From the NCBI RefSeq assembly GCF_023715615.1, contig NZ_JAMBOM010000002.1, positions 186,001 to 250,000 of the forward strand: a DNA stretch of 64,000 nt, in the 5' to 3' direction. Each line of letters opens with the position of its first letter. The first letter of the stretch is position 1. The notes under the pieces were generated by a model. The model was not told the DNA's origin and did not search any database. It saw only the letters and a list, made by a program, of their open reading frames with translations. Below are positions 1 to 8,065 of the stretch, in pieces. The stretch is from Sporosarcina aquimarina (GTDB lineage Bacteria; Bacillota; Bacilli; Bacillales_A; Planococcaceae). The position numbers were made by a program, and so were the translations under genes.

Positions 1-638
1 GCATCTGCACCATCTTCTAGTACCACGTAGCATTCCCGGACATGCTTTTCTCTCGTTGACAATTGTGGTTGTTCCCCAGCTCTAACTTTTGAAATTGCTT
101 CTTCAGAGGGGATTGTATATTGAACGGCATTTTTGACGCCATTAATGCGACGAACCGCATCGGAATGACCTTGGCTAAGGCCTTTCCCCCAAAATGTATA
201 CGTGGCACCATCAGCAAGGACGGTTTCCCCGTATAAACGATTTAACGAAAACAGGCCAGGATCCCATCCCACAGACAATATTGCTGTTGTGCCCGATGGT
301 TTCGCTGCTGCGTCGATAGCATCGAAGTATTCAGGAATTTTAGCATGTGTGTCAAAGCTATCAATGGTTGTAAATAACTTCGCAAGTGCAGGACCTTGTT
401 CAGGTAAGTCTGCGCGGGACCCTCCGCAAAGAATCATGACGTCCACCTCATCAACGTGCTTTTCAACATCTGCCAACTGGTATACAGATACGCTGTCACC
501 GACTGGTTGAACACTACTTGGATCTCTTCTTGTGAAAATACCAACCAACTCCATATCGGGTTGTTGGGAAATCGCAAACTCCACCCCTCTACCTAGGTTT
601 CCATAACCTGCGATTCCAATTCTTATCTTCGATTCCAT
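1..638 (-). CDS. ddh: meso-diaminopimelate D-dehydrogenase, C-terminus outside window
   Basis: The first 212 codons are present; the gene runs off the left edge, and the family is usually about 325 residues. The N-terminus has a Rossmann NADP-binding loop (GIAGYGNLGRG), followed by FTRRDP, CGGSRADLPEQGP, SFDTHAKIPEYF and GWDPGLFSLNR, all typical of Ddh. The enzyme interconverts tetrahydrodipicolinate and meso-diaminopimelate with NADP(H), the one-step branch of lysine and peptidoglycan precursor synthesis in the cytoplasm. The ATG at 638 follows a GGGGGA ribosome binding site by 7 nt. The gene is transcribed divergently from the MFS gene. Confidence 0.93.
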   Translation of the reverse strand, partial: MESKIRIGIAGYGNLGRGVEFAISQQPDMELVGIFTRRDPSSVQPVGDSVSVYQLADVEKHVDEVDVMILCGGSRADLPEQGPALAKLFTTIDSFDTHAKIPEYFDAIDAAAKPSGTTAILSVGWDPGLFSLNRLYGETVLADGATYTFWGKGLSQGHSDAVRRINGVKNAVQYTIPSEEAISKVRAGEQPQLSTREKHVRECYVVLEDGAD

Positions 639-778
639 GTCTTATTCCCCCATTTCGTTTGACTATTCGTTATTTTACAGTTTTTTTCGTCAGATTGCTA
701 TTTTTTCTTAACTAGAATGATTTTCTACAATTTTGTCACACATCATACCGTTTGTTCCTGACTCCCTATCCTTGTTCA

Positions 779-806
779 TTGATTTAAACCCTTAACATGA
801 TAAAAT
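779..806 (+). promoter_or_regulatory. sigma-A-like promoter of the MFS gene
   Basis: TTGATT (779-784) and TAAAAT (801-806) are separated by 16 bp. Transcription would start near 813. This rules out the upstream ATG at 811 as the translation start and supports the ATG at 844. Confidence 0.5.
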
Positions 807-843
807 AAGCATGGTTTATGAAATCTCGAAACGAGGCGTATGT

Positions 844-2010
844 ATGCGATTTTTTGTTTATTTAATCGTTTTCTTTTCATTTTTTGACTTATTCTCCCAG
901 CTACCAATCATGAGTCCATTTGCTCTTTCTCTAGGCGCTTCCACATTCGTAGCAGGTCTTGTTGTCGGTACCTATTCACTTGCGAACGTTTTCGGGAACG
1001 TCATTTCAGGCTTTGTTACTGATAAGAGAGGTCCGTTCATCATTTTGCTAATCGGACTTTTAACAAATGCATTAGCATTGACACTATACTCCACAGTTCA
1101 TATTGCTTGGTTGCTTGTTGGTGTCCGTTTCATTCACGGTTTTACGAATGGGTTGATCATCCCTGCTGCATTTACTTTTCTAGCCAACCGCGCTCAACCT
1201 GAAAAACGTGGAAAAAGTGTCGCGATTTCCGGTGCGTTTGTCGGAATGGCTGCGATTGCAGGTCCTGCTTATAGTGGAATTGTCGCTTCAATCATCGGGA
1301 ACCCATCAAAAGGAACTCCTGTTATCATGCTCGTGAACGGGGCCGTCATGGCAATTCTAGCAATTTTGGCATTTCTGCTATTGCGTTCAGTAAAAAGAGT
1401 CAAAAAATCAGAAGAACAATCAAGAGAGAAACAGGTTGGGTCTATGTTCCGCCACCCAGGCATTCAGCGTGCCTTCGCAGGCGCCTTCTTCCTAATGTTC
1501 TCACAGGGTGTCCTAGCGCTTATTCTTCCGTTAAAGGTCGAAGCACTTGGTTTTGATACAAAAACCACAGGCACACTTCTTAGCACGTTCGGTATTGTAG
1601 CAATTCTAGTGTTTTTACTACCGATCAACCGGATTTTCGACCAGGTGAGGCCAATGATTACACTTGCATTCGGAATTTCCTTAATGGGCGTAAGTATGTT
1701 GCTTCTAAGCCAGGCAGACGAACTTATTAATCTATATGGAACTATGGCATTATATGGAATCGGATTTGCATTTCTATTTCCGTCCATCAACTCATTGCTC
1801 ATCGATTCCTCTGAGGCCACCTACCGCGGAAAAGCTTACGGTTATTTCTATGCATTCTTCTCAATGGGCGTTGTCGCAGGCTCGTATACGATTGGTGCGC
1901 TGAATTTAAATTTCAGAGGTGCATTCACTTTTACAGGTGTGGTCTTACTTATCGTTGCCGCTTATACCATTTATGGCTTGTTCAAACAAAGTACCGAAAC
2001 GATTCGCTAA
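844..2010 (+). CDS. MFS transporter
   Basis: A 388-residue membrane protein with about twelve hydrophobic segments. The loop after the second segment carries the MFS signature (GFVTDKRGP, near residue 60), and a charged central loop (KRVKKSEEQSREK, near residue 200) separates the two six-helix halves. It probably exports or imports a small solute by proton exchange; the substrate cannot be told from sequence. The start at 844 was chosen because GAGG lies 7 nt upstream; an in-frame ATG at 811 has no ribosome binding site and lies at the predicted transcription start. Confidence 0.85.
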   Translation: MRFFVYLIVFFSFFDLFSQLPIMSPFALSLGASTFVAGLVVGTYSLANVFGNVISGFVTDKRGPFIILLIGLLTNALALTLYSTVHIAWLLVGVRFIHGFTNGLIIPAAFTFLANRAQPEKRGKSVAISGAFVGMAAIAGPAYSGIVASIIGNPSKGTPVIMLVNGAVMAILAILAFLLLRSVKRVKKSEEQSREKQVGSMFRHPGIQRAFAGAFFLMFSQGVLALILPLKVEALGFDTKTTGTLLSTFGIVAILVFLLPINRIFDQVRPMITLAFGISLMGVSMLLLSQADELINLYGTMALYGIGFAFLFPSINSLLIDSSEATYRGKAYGYFYAFFSMGVVAGSYTIGALNLNFRGAFTFTGVVLLIVAAYTIYGLFKQSTETIR

Positions 2011-2164
2011 AAATTGTTCATCCAAAAGTGGATGTGAATTAAAATAGCATGCGTTTCTAGGATTGTTTCTCAAAGGTTCTTAGGGCTCCATTTATCTTGT
2101 CCTCGATCTATGGAGTTCCTTGTCATATCTAATGTCATTCAAACTGCAGACATGATATGATAAC

Positions 2165-2180
2165 CAGACAGACTTGTCTG
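2165..2180. promoter_or_regulatory. possible operator palindrome before the VOC gene
   Basis: CAGACA and TGTCTG form a perfect 6-bp inverted repeat with a 4-bp spacer, 18 bp before the VOC gene and just after a TATGAT-like -10 candidate. The shape resembles TetR-family operators, but no TetR-type gene is in the window. Confidence 0.35.
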
Positions 2181-2197
2181 ATAACAATTAGAATGGA

Positions 2198-2620
2198 GTG
2201 GTTCCTATCGGAATTAATGTATATGTAACATTTAACGGAAATTGCCGCCAAGCGGTCGAATTCTATGCAGACGTTTTCAATACGGAAAAACCTGAGTTTA
2301 TGACATTTGGGAACTCGCCGCAAAATCCTGAATACCCTTTACCTGAAGAAGCGAAAGATCTCATTATGCATACACGTCTTACAATAAAAAATGACGTGAT
2401 CATGTTCTCAGACACATTTCCCGGATCGCCAGTTTCAGTTGGTAATAACATCAGCTTAGCTTTCGTAAGTGATGATACAGATGAACTCACCTCCTCGTTT
2501 GAAAAGCTCAAACAAAAAGGTGACGTGTCCATGGAGTTACAGGAAACTTTTTTCAGTAAATGCTACGGTAAAGTAAAGGATCAATTTGGTATCGAATGGC
2601 AAATTAGTCACGAAGAATAA
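2198..2620 (+). CDS. VOC/PhnB-like (glyoxalase superfamily) protein
   Basis: A 140-residue protein of the vicinal-oxygen-chelate fold, nearest in pattern to PhnB-like proteins. The N-terminus reads VYVTFNGNCRQAVEFYADVF and the C-terminus YGKVKDQFGIEWQI, both usual for that group. Substrate and metal are unknown. The only conventional start in the frame is GTG at 2198, but it overlaps the GGAG ribosome binding site (2195-2198); the codon correctly spaced from that site is ATC at 2207. A TAG at 2189 closes the frame upstream. The start is therefore uncertain by a few residues. Confidence 0.8.
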   Translation: MVPIGINVYVTFNGNCRQAVEFYADVFNTEKPEFMTFGNSPQNPEYPLPEEAKDLIMHTRLTIKNDVIMFSDTFPGSPVSVGNNISLAFVSDDTDELTSSFEKLKQKGDVSMELQETFFSKCYGKVKDQFGIEWQISHEE

Positions 2621-2632
2621 CGGAGATCAACG
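2619..2632. repeat. terminal remnant of the GTTGAT/ATCAAC element
   Basis: Fourteen bases (ACGGAGATCAACGG) directly after the VOC stop match the right end of the full element at 8066-8189. A double-hairpin module follows 39 bp later, as it does at 8.2 kb. Nothing else of the element remains here. Confidence 0.4.
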
Positions 2633-2670
2633 GCTCTTGACCAGTTGCAGATTTATACGCTCAAAAAATA

Positions 2671-2741
2671 AAAAGGGTTGGAAATCATTTCGATTTCCAA
2701 ACCCTTTTGTCTCCAGTCTGAAACATACCGGTGTAGTATGT
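2671..2741 (-). terminator. double-hairpin 3' module after recQ (copy 1)
   Basis: Read in the recQ direction, a small hairpin (2723-2741, ACATAC/GTATGT) is followed by a linker TTCAGACTGGAGACAAAAG and then a long hairpin (2671-2707, 16 bp with one bulged base) with a T-rich end. It also serves as terminator for the converging VOC gene. The same arrangement occurs at 7269, 8228 and 63903. Confidence 0.75.
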
Positions 2742-2777
2742 TTTTTGTTTTGTTCAATATTTTATATGAGTAATTCG

Positions 2778-4550
2778 TCAAATCTCCTGGAGTTGAAAAG
2801 ACTGAATCTCCTCGATGAACGCCTCTCCATAAATCTCAAGCTTCGTTTGTCCAACACCCACAACATCTAAAAATTCAGCAGCCGTTGCCGGTTTCTTCAT
2901 CGCCATATCCTTCAAGGTCTTGTCCGAGAATACGACGAATGGTGGAACTCCCGCTTCTTGAGCGAGCTGACGTCTCAGTTGTCGAAGTTGTTCAAACAAT
3001 GGATCGTTTTCTGTAAGTACTTTTGAGACAAATGAACCTTTTCGCATAATCTTATCATTGCCAAGCAAGACTTCTTTTCCACGCTCTGCCACCCGAATCG
3101 TTGGAAATTGTCCGTTTTCGACTTGTAAGCAGTTTTCCGAAATCAGAAACTCGATAAAATCGGAAACTTCCTTCGCGTTCTTTTCTTTCAACAAGCCGTA
3201 TGTGGTCAGTTCATGAAACTTAAAATCTAGCAATTTTTTATTCCGCGAACCGGTTAGCACCTGGGCAATCATCGTTTTGCCAAAACGTTGTCCCATTCGA
3301 ATGACGCATGAAAGGACTTTTTGAGCTTCGAGCGTAACGTCCATCTGCTCACGCGTATCTGTACAATTCGCACATCTCCCACATTTCGGAGCATCCTGCT
3401 CACCGAAGTAGGTCACGATGTATTGCTGCAAACAATTTTCTGTATGACAATAATCAATCATTCCTTGAAGCTTTTCGAGTTCTGCTGGAATTCGAGAAGG
3501 ATCAGGAGATTGGTCAATTAGAAAACGTTGCGTTTGAATATCTTGCGATGCGAAAAGCAGCACACATTCACTATCGAGTCCGTCACGCCCCGCACGCCCT
3601 GCTTCTTGATAATAGCTTTCCATATTCTTCGGCATTTGATAATGAATGACGTACCGGATATTTGACTTATCGATTCCCATTCCAAACGCATTTGTTGCGA
3701 CCATCACTGTCGCTTCATCATTCAAAAAACGTTCTTGCTCGAAATGACGTTCGGTATCTGACATTCCGCCATGATACTTGGCTACTTCAAAACCAGCACG
3801 GTTCAGCAGTTCATAAATACTCTCGACTGCTTTTCGGGTTGCTGCGTATACAATTCCAGCTTCCTCTTTATTTTTACTCGCAAACTCTTTGATGAACTTC
3901 TCCCGATTTTGCCCTTTTACAACCGTAAACACTAGATTTGATCTCTCAAAACCTGTCATCACCGTCTGTTCTTTCGGTATTCCAAGTTGCACACGGATGT
4001 CTTCCCGAACATTTGGTGTTGCTGTCGCGGTTAACGCGAGCAATACTGGTTTTTCATCGAAACAATTCAATACGCGAGTAATATTCCTATAGCTCGGTCT
4101 GAAATCATGACCCCATTGCGAAATACAGTGCGCTTCATCGATTGCAATCATCGGCACACTCATCCGACTTAGTTCTCTCAGAAATGATTCGGACTCTAAT
4201 CGCTCAGGGGCAATATAGAGGAGGCGATACTGTCCTTCAATTGCATTTTCAAGAATACCAAAATATTCTTCTGATGATAACGTACTGTTTATGTAAGCAG
4301 CAGGAATCCCAAGCTGCCACAGTGCATCTACCTGGTCTTTCATAAGGGAAATGAGTGGGGATATGACGAGGACTGTTCCTTCGACTAACATTGCCGGAAC
4401 TTGGTAACACAACGATTTACCGCCGCCAGTTGGCATGACACACAAAGCGTCCTGTCCCCCCATAACATGCTGGATGACTTGCTCTTGTCCTGTGCGGAAT
4501 GATGTATACCCGAATTTTTCAGCAAGTACGGCAAGTGCTTGTTGCATCAT
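2778..4550 (-). CDS. recQ: ATP-dependent DNA helicase RecQ
   Basis: A 590-residue RecQ with the full domain set: Walker A (MPTGGGKS, near residue 40), DEAH box (IDEAHCISQWGHDFRPSY), motif VI (EAGRAGRDG), the zinc-binding cysteines (CHTENC and CGRCANC), a winged helix and a C-terminal HRDC domain. It unwinds DNA 3' to 5' in recombination and fork repair. The ATG at 4550 was chosen because AAAGGAGG lies 7 nt upstream; an in-frame ATG at 4568 lies before that site. It converges on the VOC gene and is followed by a double-hairpin terminator module. Confidence 0.97.
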   Translation of the reverse strand: MMQQALAVLAEKFGYTSFRTGQEQVIQHVMGGQDALCVMPTGGGKSLCYQVPAMLVEGTVLVISPLISLMKDQVDALWQLGIPAAYINSTLSSEEYFGILENAIEGQYRLLYIAPERLESESFLRELSRMSVPMIAIDEAHCISQWGHDFRPSYRNITRVLNCFDEKPVLLALTATATPNVREDIRVQLGIPKEQTVMTGFERSNLVFTVVKGQNREKFIKEFASKNKEEAGIVYAATRKAVESIYELLNRAGFEVAKYHGGMSDTERHFEQERFLNDEATVMVATNAFGMGIDKSNIRYVIHYQMPKNMESYYQEAGRAGRDGLDSECVLLFASQDIQTQRFLIDQSPDPSRIPAELEKLQGMIDYCHTENCLQQYIVTYFGEQDAPKCGRCANCTDTREQMDVTLEAQKVLSCVIRMGQRFGKTMIAQVLTGSRNKKLLDFKFHELTTYGLLKEKNAKEVSDFIEFLISENCLQVENGQFPTIRVAERGKEVLLGNDKIMRKGSFVSKVLTENDPLFEQLRQLRRQLAQEAGVPPFVVFSDKTLKDMAMKKPATAAEFLDVVGVGQTKLEIYGEAFIEEIQSFQLQEI

Positions 4551-4621
4551 GTAGTGTCCTCCTTTCATTGGAAATTCATCTCTTCGCGTAAATAATGATG
4601 TTCAAGAAAACTCTATATAGT

Positions 4622-5056
4622 TCAAGCGTCTTGTGAAGGTGACTCTGTAAATAACAGACGTTCTTCCTCACGACTATGAATTTCGTTCACAACCAATAGC
4701 GCATAAAACTTTTGAAGGACGCTCGGACTAATCCCTTCCTTCTCTCTAAGCACTTCTATGTCTGCAACAATGATTCTGATCAAATCATGATCACGCGTTA
4801 GCTGGGTAACTGATTTTTCCATCGTAGGATTTTCGGTAACGATTTCTTGATAAAACCCGTCTTCTTCTGCATCGGCATGACTGATTACGCGAGTCTTCCA
4901 GTAATCCACTAAGTCATTGGCTGCTCGTTCCGCATTTTTCTGATCTCCTTCTTGAAGGAAGTCAATCAACATCTCCGTTTTTCCGATTGCACCAGATAGT
5001 CCGCCTTCGTGAATCGCTCGGTGAGAGTGTAGTTGCTTTAATGCAGGTCCCGCCAT
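4622..5056 (-). CDS. hemerythrin (HHE) domain protein
   Basis: A 144-residue all-helical protein with the spaced His/Glu metal ligands of the hemerythrin HHE family: HSHRAIHEGG near the N-terminus, HADAEEDGFY near residue 65, RDHDLIR near residue 90 and NEIHSREEERLLF near residue 125. Family members bind di-iron and act in oxygen, NO or iron handling; the role here is not known. The ATG at 5056 sits 9 nt after AAAGGG. An ATG at 5065 directly touches the ribosome binding site and is less likely. Confidence 0.85.
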   Translation of the reverse strand: MAGPALKQLHSHRAIHEGGLSGAIGKTEMLIDFLQEGDQKNAERAANDLVDYWKTRVISHADAEEDGFYQEIVTENPTMEKSVTQLTRDHDLIRIIVADIEVLREKEGISPSVLQKFYALLVVNEIHSREEERLLFTESPSQDA

Positions 5057-5164
5057 TTCAATCATCCCTTTCCGTTGATTTATCTACTTTAAGAATAGCA
5101 GATTTGTAAGGAGATTGAAACGAACAGGGGGACGCTTCTAAAAGTGAACTCTAGGACACAATAA

Positions 5165-5193
5165 AACCGTCTCGCATAGTCGCAAAGACGGTT
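5165..5193 (-). terminator. terminator of tRNA-Ser
   Basis: ACCGTCT/AGACGGT pairs over a 13-nt loop, followed on the minus strand by TTTTATT. It lies 12 bp past the tRNA 3' end. Confidence 0.55.
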
Positions 5194-5204
5194 CAATGTA
5201 TGTA

Positions 5205-5295
5205 TGGCGGAGGCGAGAAGATTTGAACTCCCGCGGCGCTTGCACGCCCTAGCTGATTTCGAGTCAGCCCCCTTCAGCCTCTTGGGTACGCCTCC
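5205..5295 (-). tRNA. tRNA-Ser (anticodon CGA)
   Basis: A 91-nt class II tRNA. The acceptor stem GGAGGCG pairs with CGCCTCC, the anticodon stem GCTGA/TCAGC encloses the loop CTCGAAA (anticodon CGA), a long variable arm follows, the T loop is TTCAAAT, and the CCA end is encoded. It reads UCG serine codons. Confidence 0.97.
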
Positions 5296-5311
5296 ATTTT
5301 TAACGAACTAA

Positions 5312-5340
5312 ATTATATCATGGACCGAATTATTCTTCAA
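5312..5340 (-). promoter_or_regulatory. promoter of tRNA-Ser
   Basis: On the minus strand TTGAAG (5340-5335) and TATAAT (5317-5312) are 17 bp apart, 17 bp before the tRNA 5' end. Confidence 0.8.
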
Positions 5341-5386
5341 TTTAATAACCTCTCCACCCCACTATGTGAAGCGAAGAAGTCGGCAA

Positions 5387-5920
5387 TTATACTTTAGAAA
5401 TTTTAAAGTTGCTGACCATTGCCCAAGATAAAATGAGCATTGCAATGACGAGATATGGTGCTGACACATAGGGAACTGCGAAATATAATGCAGTTAAAAT
5501 GACACCTGCTGCAGTAATTGGAACACCACGAAATACTCCGTCGAACTCTTCAACATTGTAACGGGCCAAACGAATCGCCCCACAAGCAATATAGATAATC
5601 GTCGCTGCGAGCCCAACCCAAAGCGTTCCAGATAAAGCTGTATGGTAGATAAGAACCGCTGGTGCGATGCCAAACGATATAATATCACTTAAGGAATCTA
5701 ATTCTTTCCCAAAAGCAGACTCTGTATGGAAGTGACGAGCAGTCATTCCGTCAAAACGATCGAATAAAGCTGCCAAAAAAATAAAAACCAAACTCATGTG
5801 TGACAAGTCTCTAGAAATTAGTATAATAGCAATAGCTCCGAAACTTAAATTGACCAAAGTAATTGCATTCGCCAGTTGGGCCTTCACTTTAGTATAATCA
5901 ATGTATCTGAATGAAAACAT
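5387..5920 (-). CDS. pssA: CDP-diacylglycerol--serine O-phosphatidyltransferase
   Basis: A 177-residue integral membrane enzyme that makes phosphatidylserine from CDP-diacylglycerol and serine. The CDP-alcohol phosphatidyltransferase signature is intact near residues 58-80: DG, then AR, then FGKELDS and a final D. Several hydrophobic segments follow. It is divergent from psd, which decarboxylates its product; in B. subtilis pssA, ybfM and psd form one operon, so the same three genes are kept together here but rearranged. Only 45 bp separate the two start codons. Confidence 0.95.
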   Translation of the reverse strand: MFSFRYIDYTKVKAQLANAITLVNLSFGAIAIILISRDLSHMSLVFIFLAALFDRFDGMTARHFHTESAFGKELDSLSDIISFGIAPAVLIYHTALSGTLWVGLAATIIYIACGAIRLARYNVEEFDGVFRGVPITAAGVILTALYFAVPYVSAPYLVIAMLILSWAMVSNFKISKV

Positions 5921-5965
5921 AACAAACCTCCCAATAATATATACTAGATAAAGATGGTGATTCTA

Positions 5966-6745
5966 ATGAAAAAGAAACTTTTGAAGTCTTTAGTGGAATT
6001 GACTGGAAACCCGATTTCTTCTGGAATCCTTCGTCATTTGTCAGCCTCACGTCTAAGTAAACCTCTTATTAAGACCTACTCAAAAGCCTATAAAATTGAT
6101 GAGTCCATTATGGAATATCCGAGGGAACACTATGACAGCCTACAAGCATTTTTCACTCGAAACTTAAAATCCGAAGCACGGCCTTTCAACACGTCACCTG
6201 AAATTCTCATTTCTCCTTCCGACGGACAGCTAAGTTCGTATGGACGTGTGGAAGACGGACACCAATTTACAATTAAAGGTCATACATACAGTATAAATGA
6301 AATATTCATGGATGAGAAGAGGGCATCTACTTATAAAAACGGTTGGTACTTTGTATTCTATTTGTCCCCGGCAGATTATCATCATTTTCATTACCCTGCA
6401 GATGGTACTGTCATTAACCGCTACGCTCTTGGAACTAAATCATATCCTGTTAATACATTGGGGCTGACTTATGGAGACAAACCGTTTGAAACGAACTATA
6501 GGTTGATAACAGAGCTTGCCACCAATTATGACAAATTAGCCCTTGTTAAAGTAGGCGCACTCAATGTAAACTCCGTACAGCTCTACTCTTCTTCGAAGGA
6601 CGCTAAAAAAGGAGAGGATTTCGGGTATTTCTCGTTCGGCTCAACAATTCTGTTGTTTGTTGCAGGCGGTTCTCATTTCTCTGCTACAATTCAAGAAAAA
6701 GGTTCGATTCATGTGGGTGACCCGATTGGTCAATGGCAACAATGA
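5966..6745 (+). CDS. psd: phosphatidylserine decarboxylase proenzyme
   Basis: A 259-residue Psd that converts phosphatidylserine to phosphatidylethanolamine at the membrane. The pyruvoyl-forming self-cleavage motif FGST is present in FSFGSTILLF near residue 225, and the substrate-site region SPADYHHFHYP is present near residue 135. The ATG at 5966 follows GGTGAT, which pairs with the 16S tail, by 4 nt. An ATG at 5954 would give 263 residues and is a possible alternative. The next gene, ybfM-like, follows by 37 bp in the same direction. Confidence 0.94.
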   Translation: MKKKLLKSLVELTGNPISSGILRHLSASRLSKPLIKTYSKAYKIDESIMEYPREHYDSLQAFFTRNLKSEARPFNTSPEILISPSDGQLSSYGRVEDGHQFTIKGHTYSINEIFMDEKRASTYKNGWYFVFYLSPADYHHFHYPADGTVINRYALGTKSYPVNTLGLTYGDKPFETNYRLITELATNYDKLALVKVGALNVNSVQLYSSSKDAKKGEDFGYFSFGSTILLFVAGGSHFSATIQEKGSIHVGDPIGQWQQ

Positions 6746-6782
6746 ACGTGATCATCAAAGAAGTGACAAATGAGGGATGTAA

Positions 6783-7268
6783 GTGAGTGTTTTTCAAGAT
6801 TTCGTTACCCATTACGGGTATTTTGCTGTTTTTCTATTTCTAGCGCTTGGAATATTTGGTTTACCGATGCCGGATGAATTCGTAATTGTCTTTACTGGGT
6901 ACTTGTCATCTGCAGGGCTCCTCAATTTTATAGGAGCCATGACTATTGCTATTTTAGGTGTATTCATCGGGACACTTTTAACATATACCATTGGAAAAAA
7001 AGTCGGACGCCCTATCGTTGAGCGATTTGGTAAATGGGTCGGTCTCTCCGAAAAGCGGGTATTGCGAGTGGAACGCTGGTTTGTCCGCTATGGTTCCTGG
7101 ACCGTAACGTTAGGATTTTTCGTTCCAGGAATGCGTCATTTTGTTTGTTGCTTTTCAGGTATGAGCGGCATGGCTGTAAAACGATATATGCTGTTCTCCT
7201 CACTCGGCACAACCGCTTCAGGTATTATATGCATCACGCTTGGCTATTTGTTCGGCTGGCCATTTTAA
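6783..7268 (+). CDS. DedA-family membrane protein, YbfM-like
   Basis: A 161-residue DedA/SNARE-associated family protein. It has the amphipathic DedA core: the FGLPMPDE re-entrant segment near residue 25, a GKKVGRP turn and the GFFVPGMRHFVCCFSGMSGM segment near residue 112. Most DedA proteins are about 200 residues and have a further C-terminal helix; B. subtilis YbfM is similarly short and also sits beside psd and pssA. Family members move lipid carriers or phospholipids across the membrane; a role with the neighbouring phospholipid genes is an inference. The start is GTG, 5 nt after GAGGGA. Confidence 0.88.
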   Translation: MSVFQDFVTHYGYFAVFLFLALGIFGLPMPDEFVIVFTGYLSSAGLLNFIGAMTIAILGVFIGTLLTYTIGKKVGRPIVERFGKWVGLSEKRVLRVERWFVRYGSWTVTLGFFVPGMRHFVCCFSGMSGMAVKRYMLFSSLGTTASGIICITLGYLFGWPF

Positions 7269-7346
7269 ACACTCCGTTAAGTGCGGAGTGTCAGACTGTA
7301 GACAAACTCCAGTAATCACGGGGTCTGCCTACAGTCTTTTTCTTTT
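7269..7346 (+). terminator. double-hairpin 3' module after the DedA gene (copy 2)
   Basis: Hairpin B (ACACTCCG/CGGAGTGT, 7269-7291) begins at the base after the stop codon. A second hairpin starts at AGACTGTAG (7293-7301) and closes at CTACAGTCT (7329-7337), followed by TTTTTCTTTT. The stretch 7292-7359 matches 63933-64000 at 66 of 68 bases. Confidence 0.85.
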
Positions 7347-7368
7347 ACAATAGAATTAACTAGGAAAA

Positions 7369-7609
7369 GTTGATTTCCACTGCGAGCGGACGCTCTCCGA
7401 GGAGCTTGCTCTCAGCCAATCGAACGACGAAGAGTTTGATTTGCCGTATTTTAGCGAACATGGCTGAAAATATGGCAGCACTCATCTCCCTCGCTCTGCT
7501 CAGGTTCTTCGAAAACACGTGCTCCTAACGCTTCGCTTTTACTCGCAAAAGCTGTTCTTCGTCACAGCTTTCGCTGATCCCTCCGGAGCCGCTCTCCGCT
7601 ACAATCAAC
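7369..7609 (+). repeat. GTTGAT/ATCAAC dispersed element, long form (copy R1)
   Basis: A 241-bp non-coding element bounded by GTTGAT and ATCAAC. Its outer arms resemble each other as inverted repeats (GCGGACGCT at the left, GGAGCCGC at the right). The interior holds short hairpins such as GCTTTT/AAAAGC and AAGCTGT/ACAGCTT. It shares long internal stretches with the copy at 44411-44642, including GCTCCTAACGCTTCGCTTTT. No open frame of note is seen. Confidence 0.8.
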
Positions 7610-7669
7610 AGTATCTCCCAACTATCAAATGAGGTAATGGTAATGATAATGAAGAATCAAATCAAAGAA

Positions 7670-7971
7670 CTGGAGCAGGTGGATATGCTTACAATCTAAC
7701 AGTTAGTTTCGCAAGACCATATCTGTTCTGTAAATTAGAGGCATCAACTGATTTCCCCTTCCCTTATCCATTGGTTTCAGATTAATATTCCCTATTCAGG
7801 AGACCCAGTATAGAACCTGTTGTTCTCATTAAAATGTCAATCATTCAATATGCTAAGCCATCTTATGGTTGTCCATCGCATATCACGCTTCTCCTGAGCA
7901 TCGACAAAGTCGCGTTCAACTGTTTCTTTGCATTCTGATAGACTTCTTTGATTTCATATTGGTGTCTCAAG
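7670..7971 (+). pseudogene. decayed IS1182-family transposase N-terminal fragment
   Basis: Two frames carry adjoining parts of an IS1182-type transposase N-terminus. From 7700, QLVSQDHI matches the usual QLVPxDHL; from 7801 another frame reads RPSIEPVVLIKMSIIQYA, matching the GRPSIDPVVLFKM...IQY block, and further on VAFNCFFAF lines up with VAYRWFIGY before a TGA at 7936. There are several stops and at least one frameshift. No terminal inverted repeats or catalytic C-terminus are recognisable, so this is an old relic. The rest, up to about 8060, shows nothing I can identify. Confidence 0.7.
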
Positions 7972-8065
7972 TCTTCTGTTACTCTAGTTAGTCTTACCAA
8001 CTGAAAATGAAGCCCCACAATTGCATTGTTTGTTTGAATGATGTGAATGTGTCATAGGTAATTCA

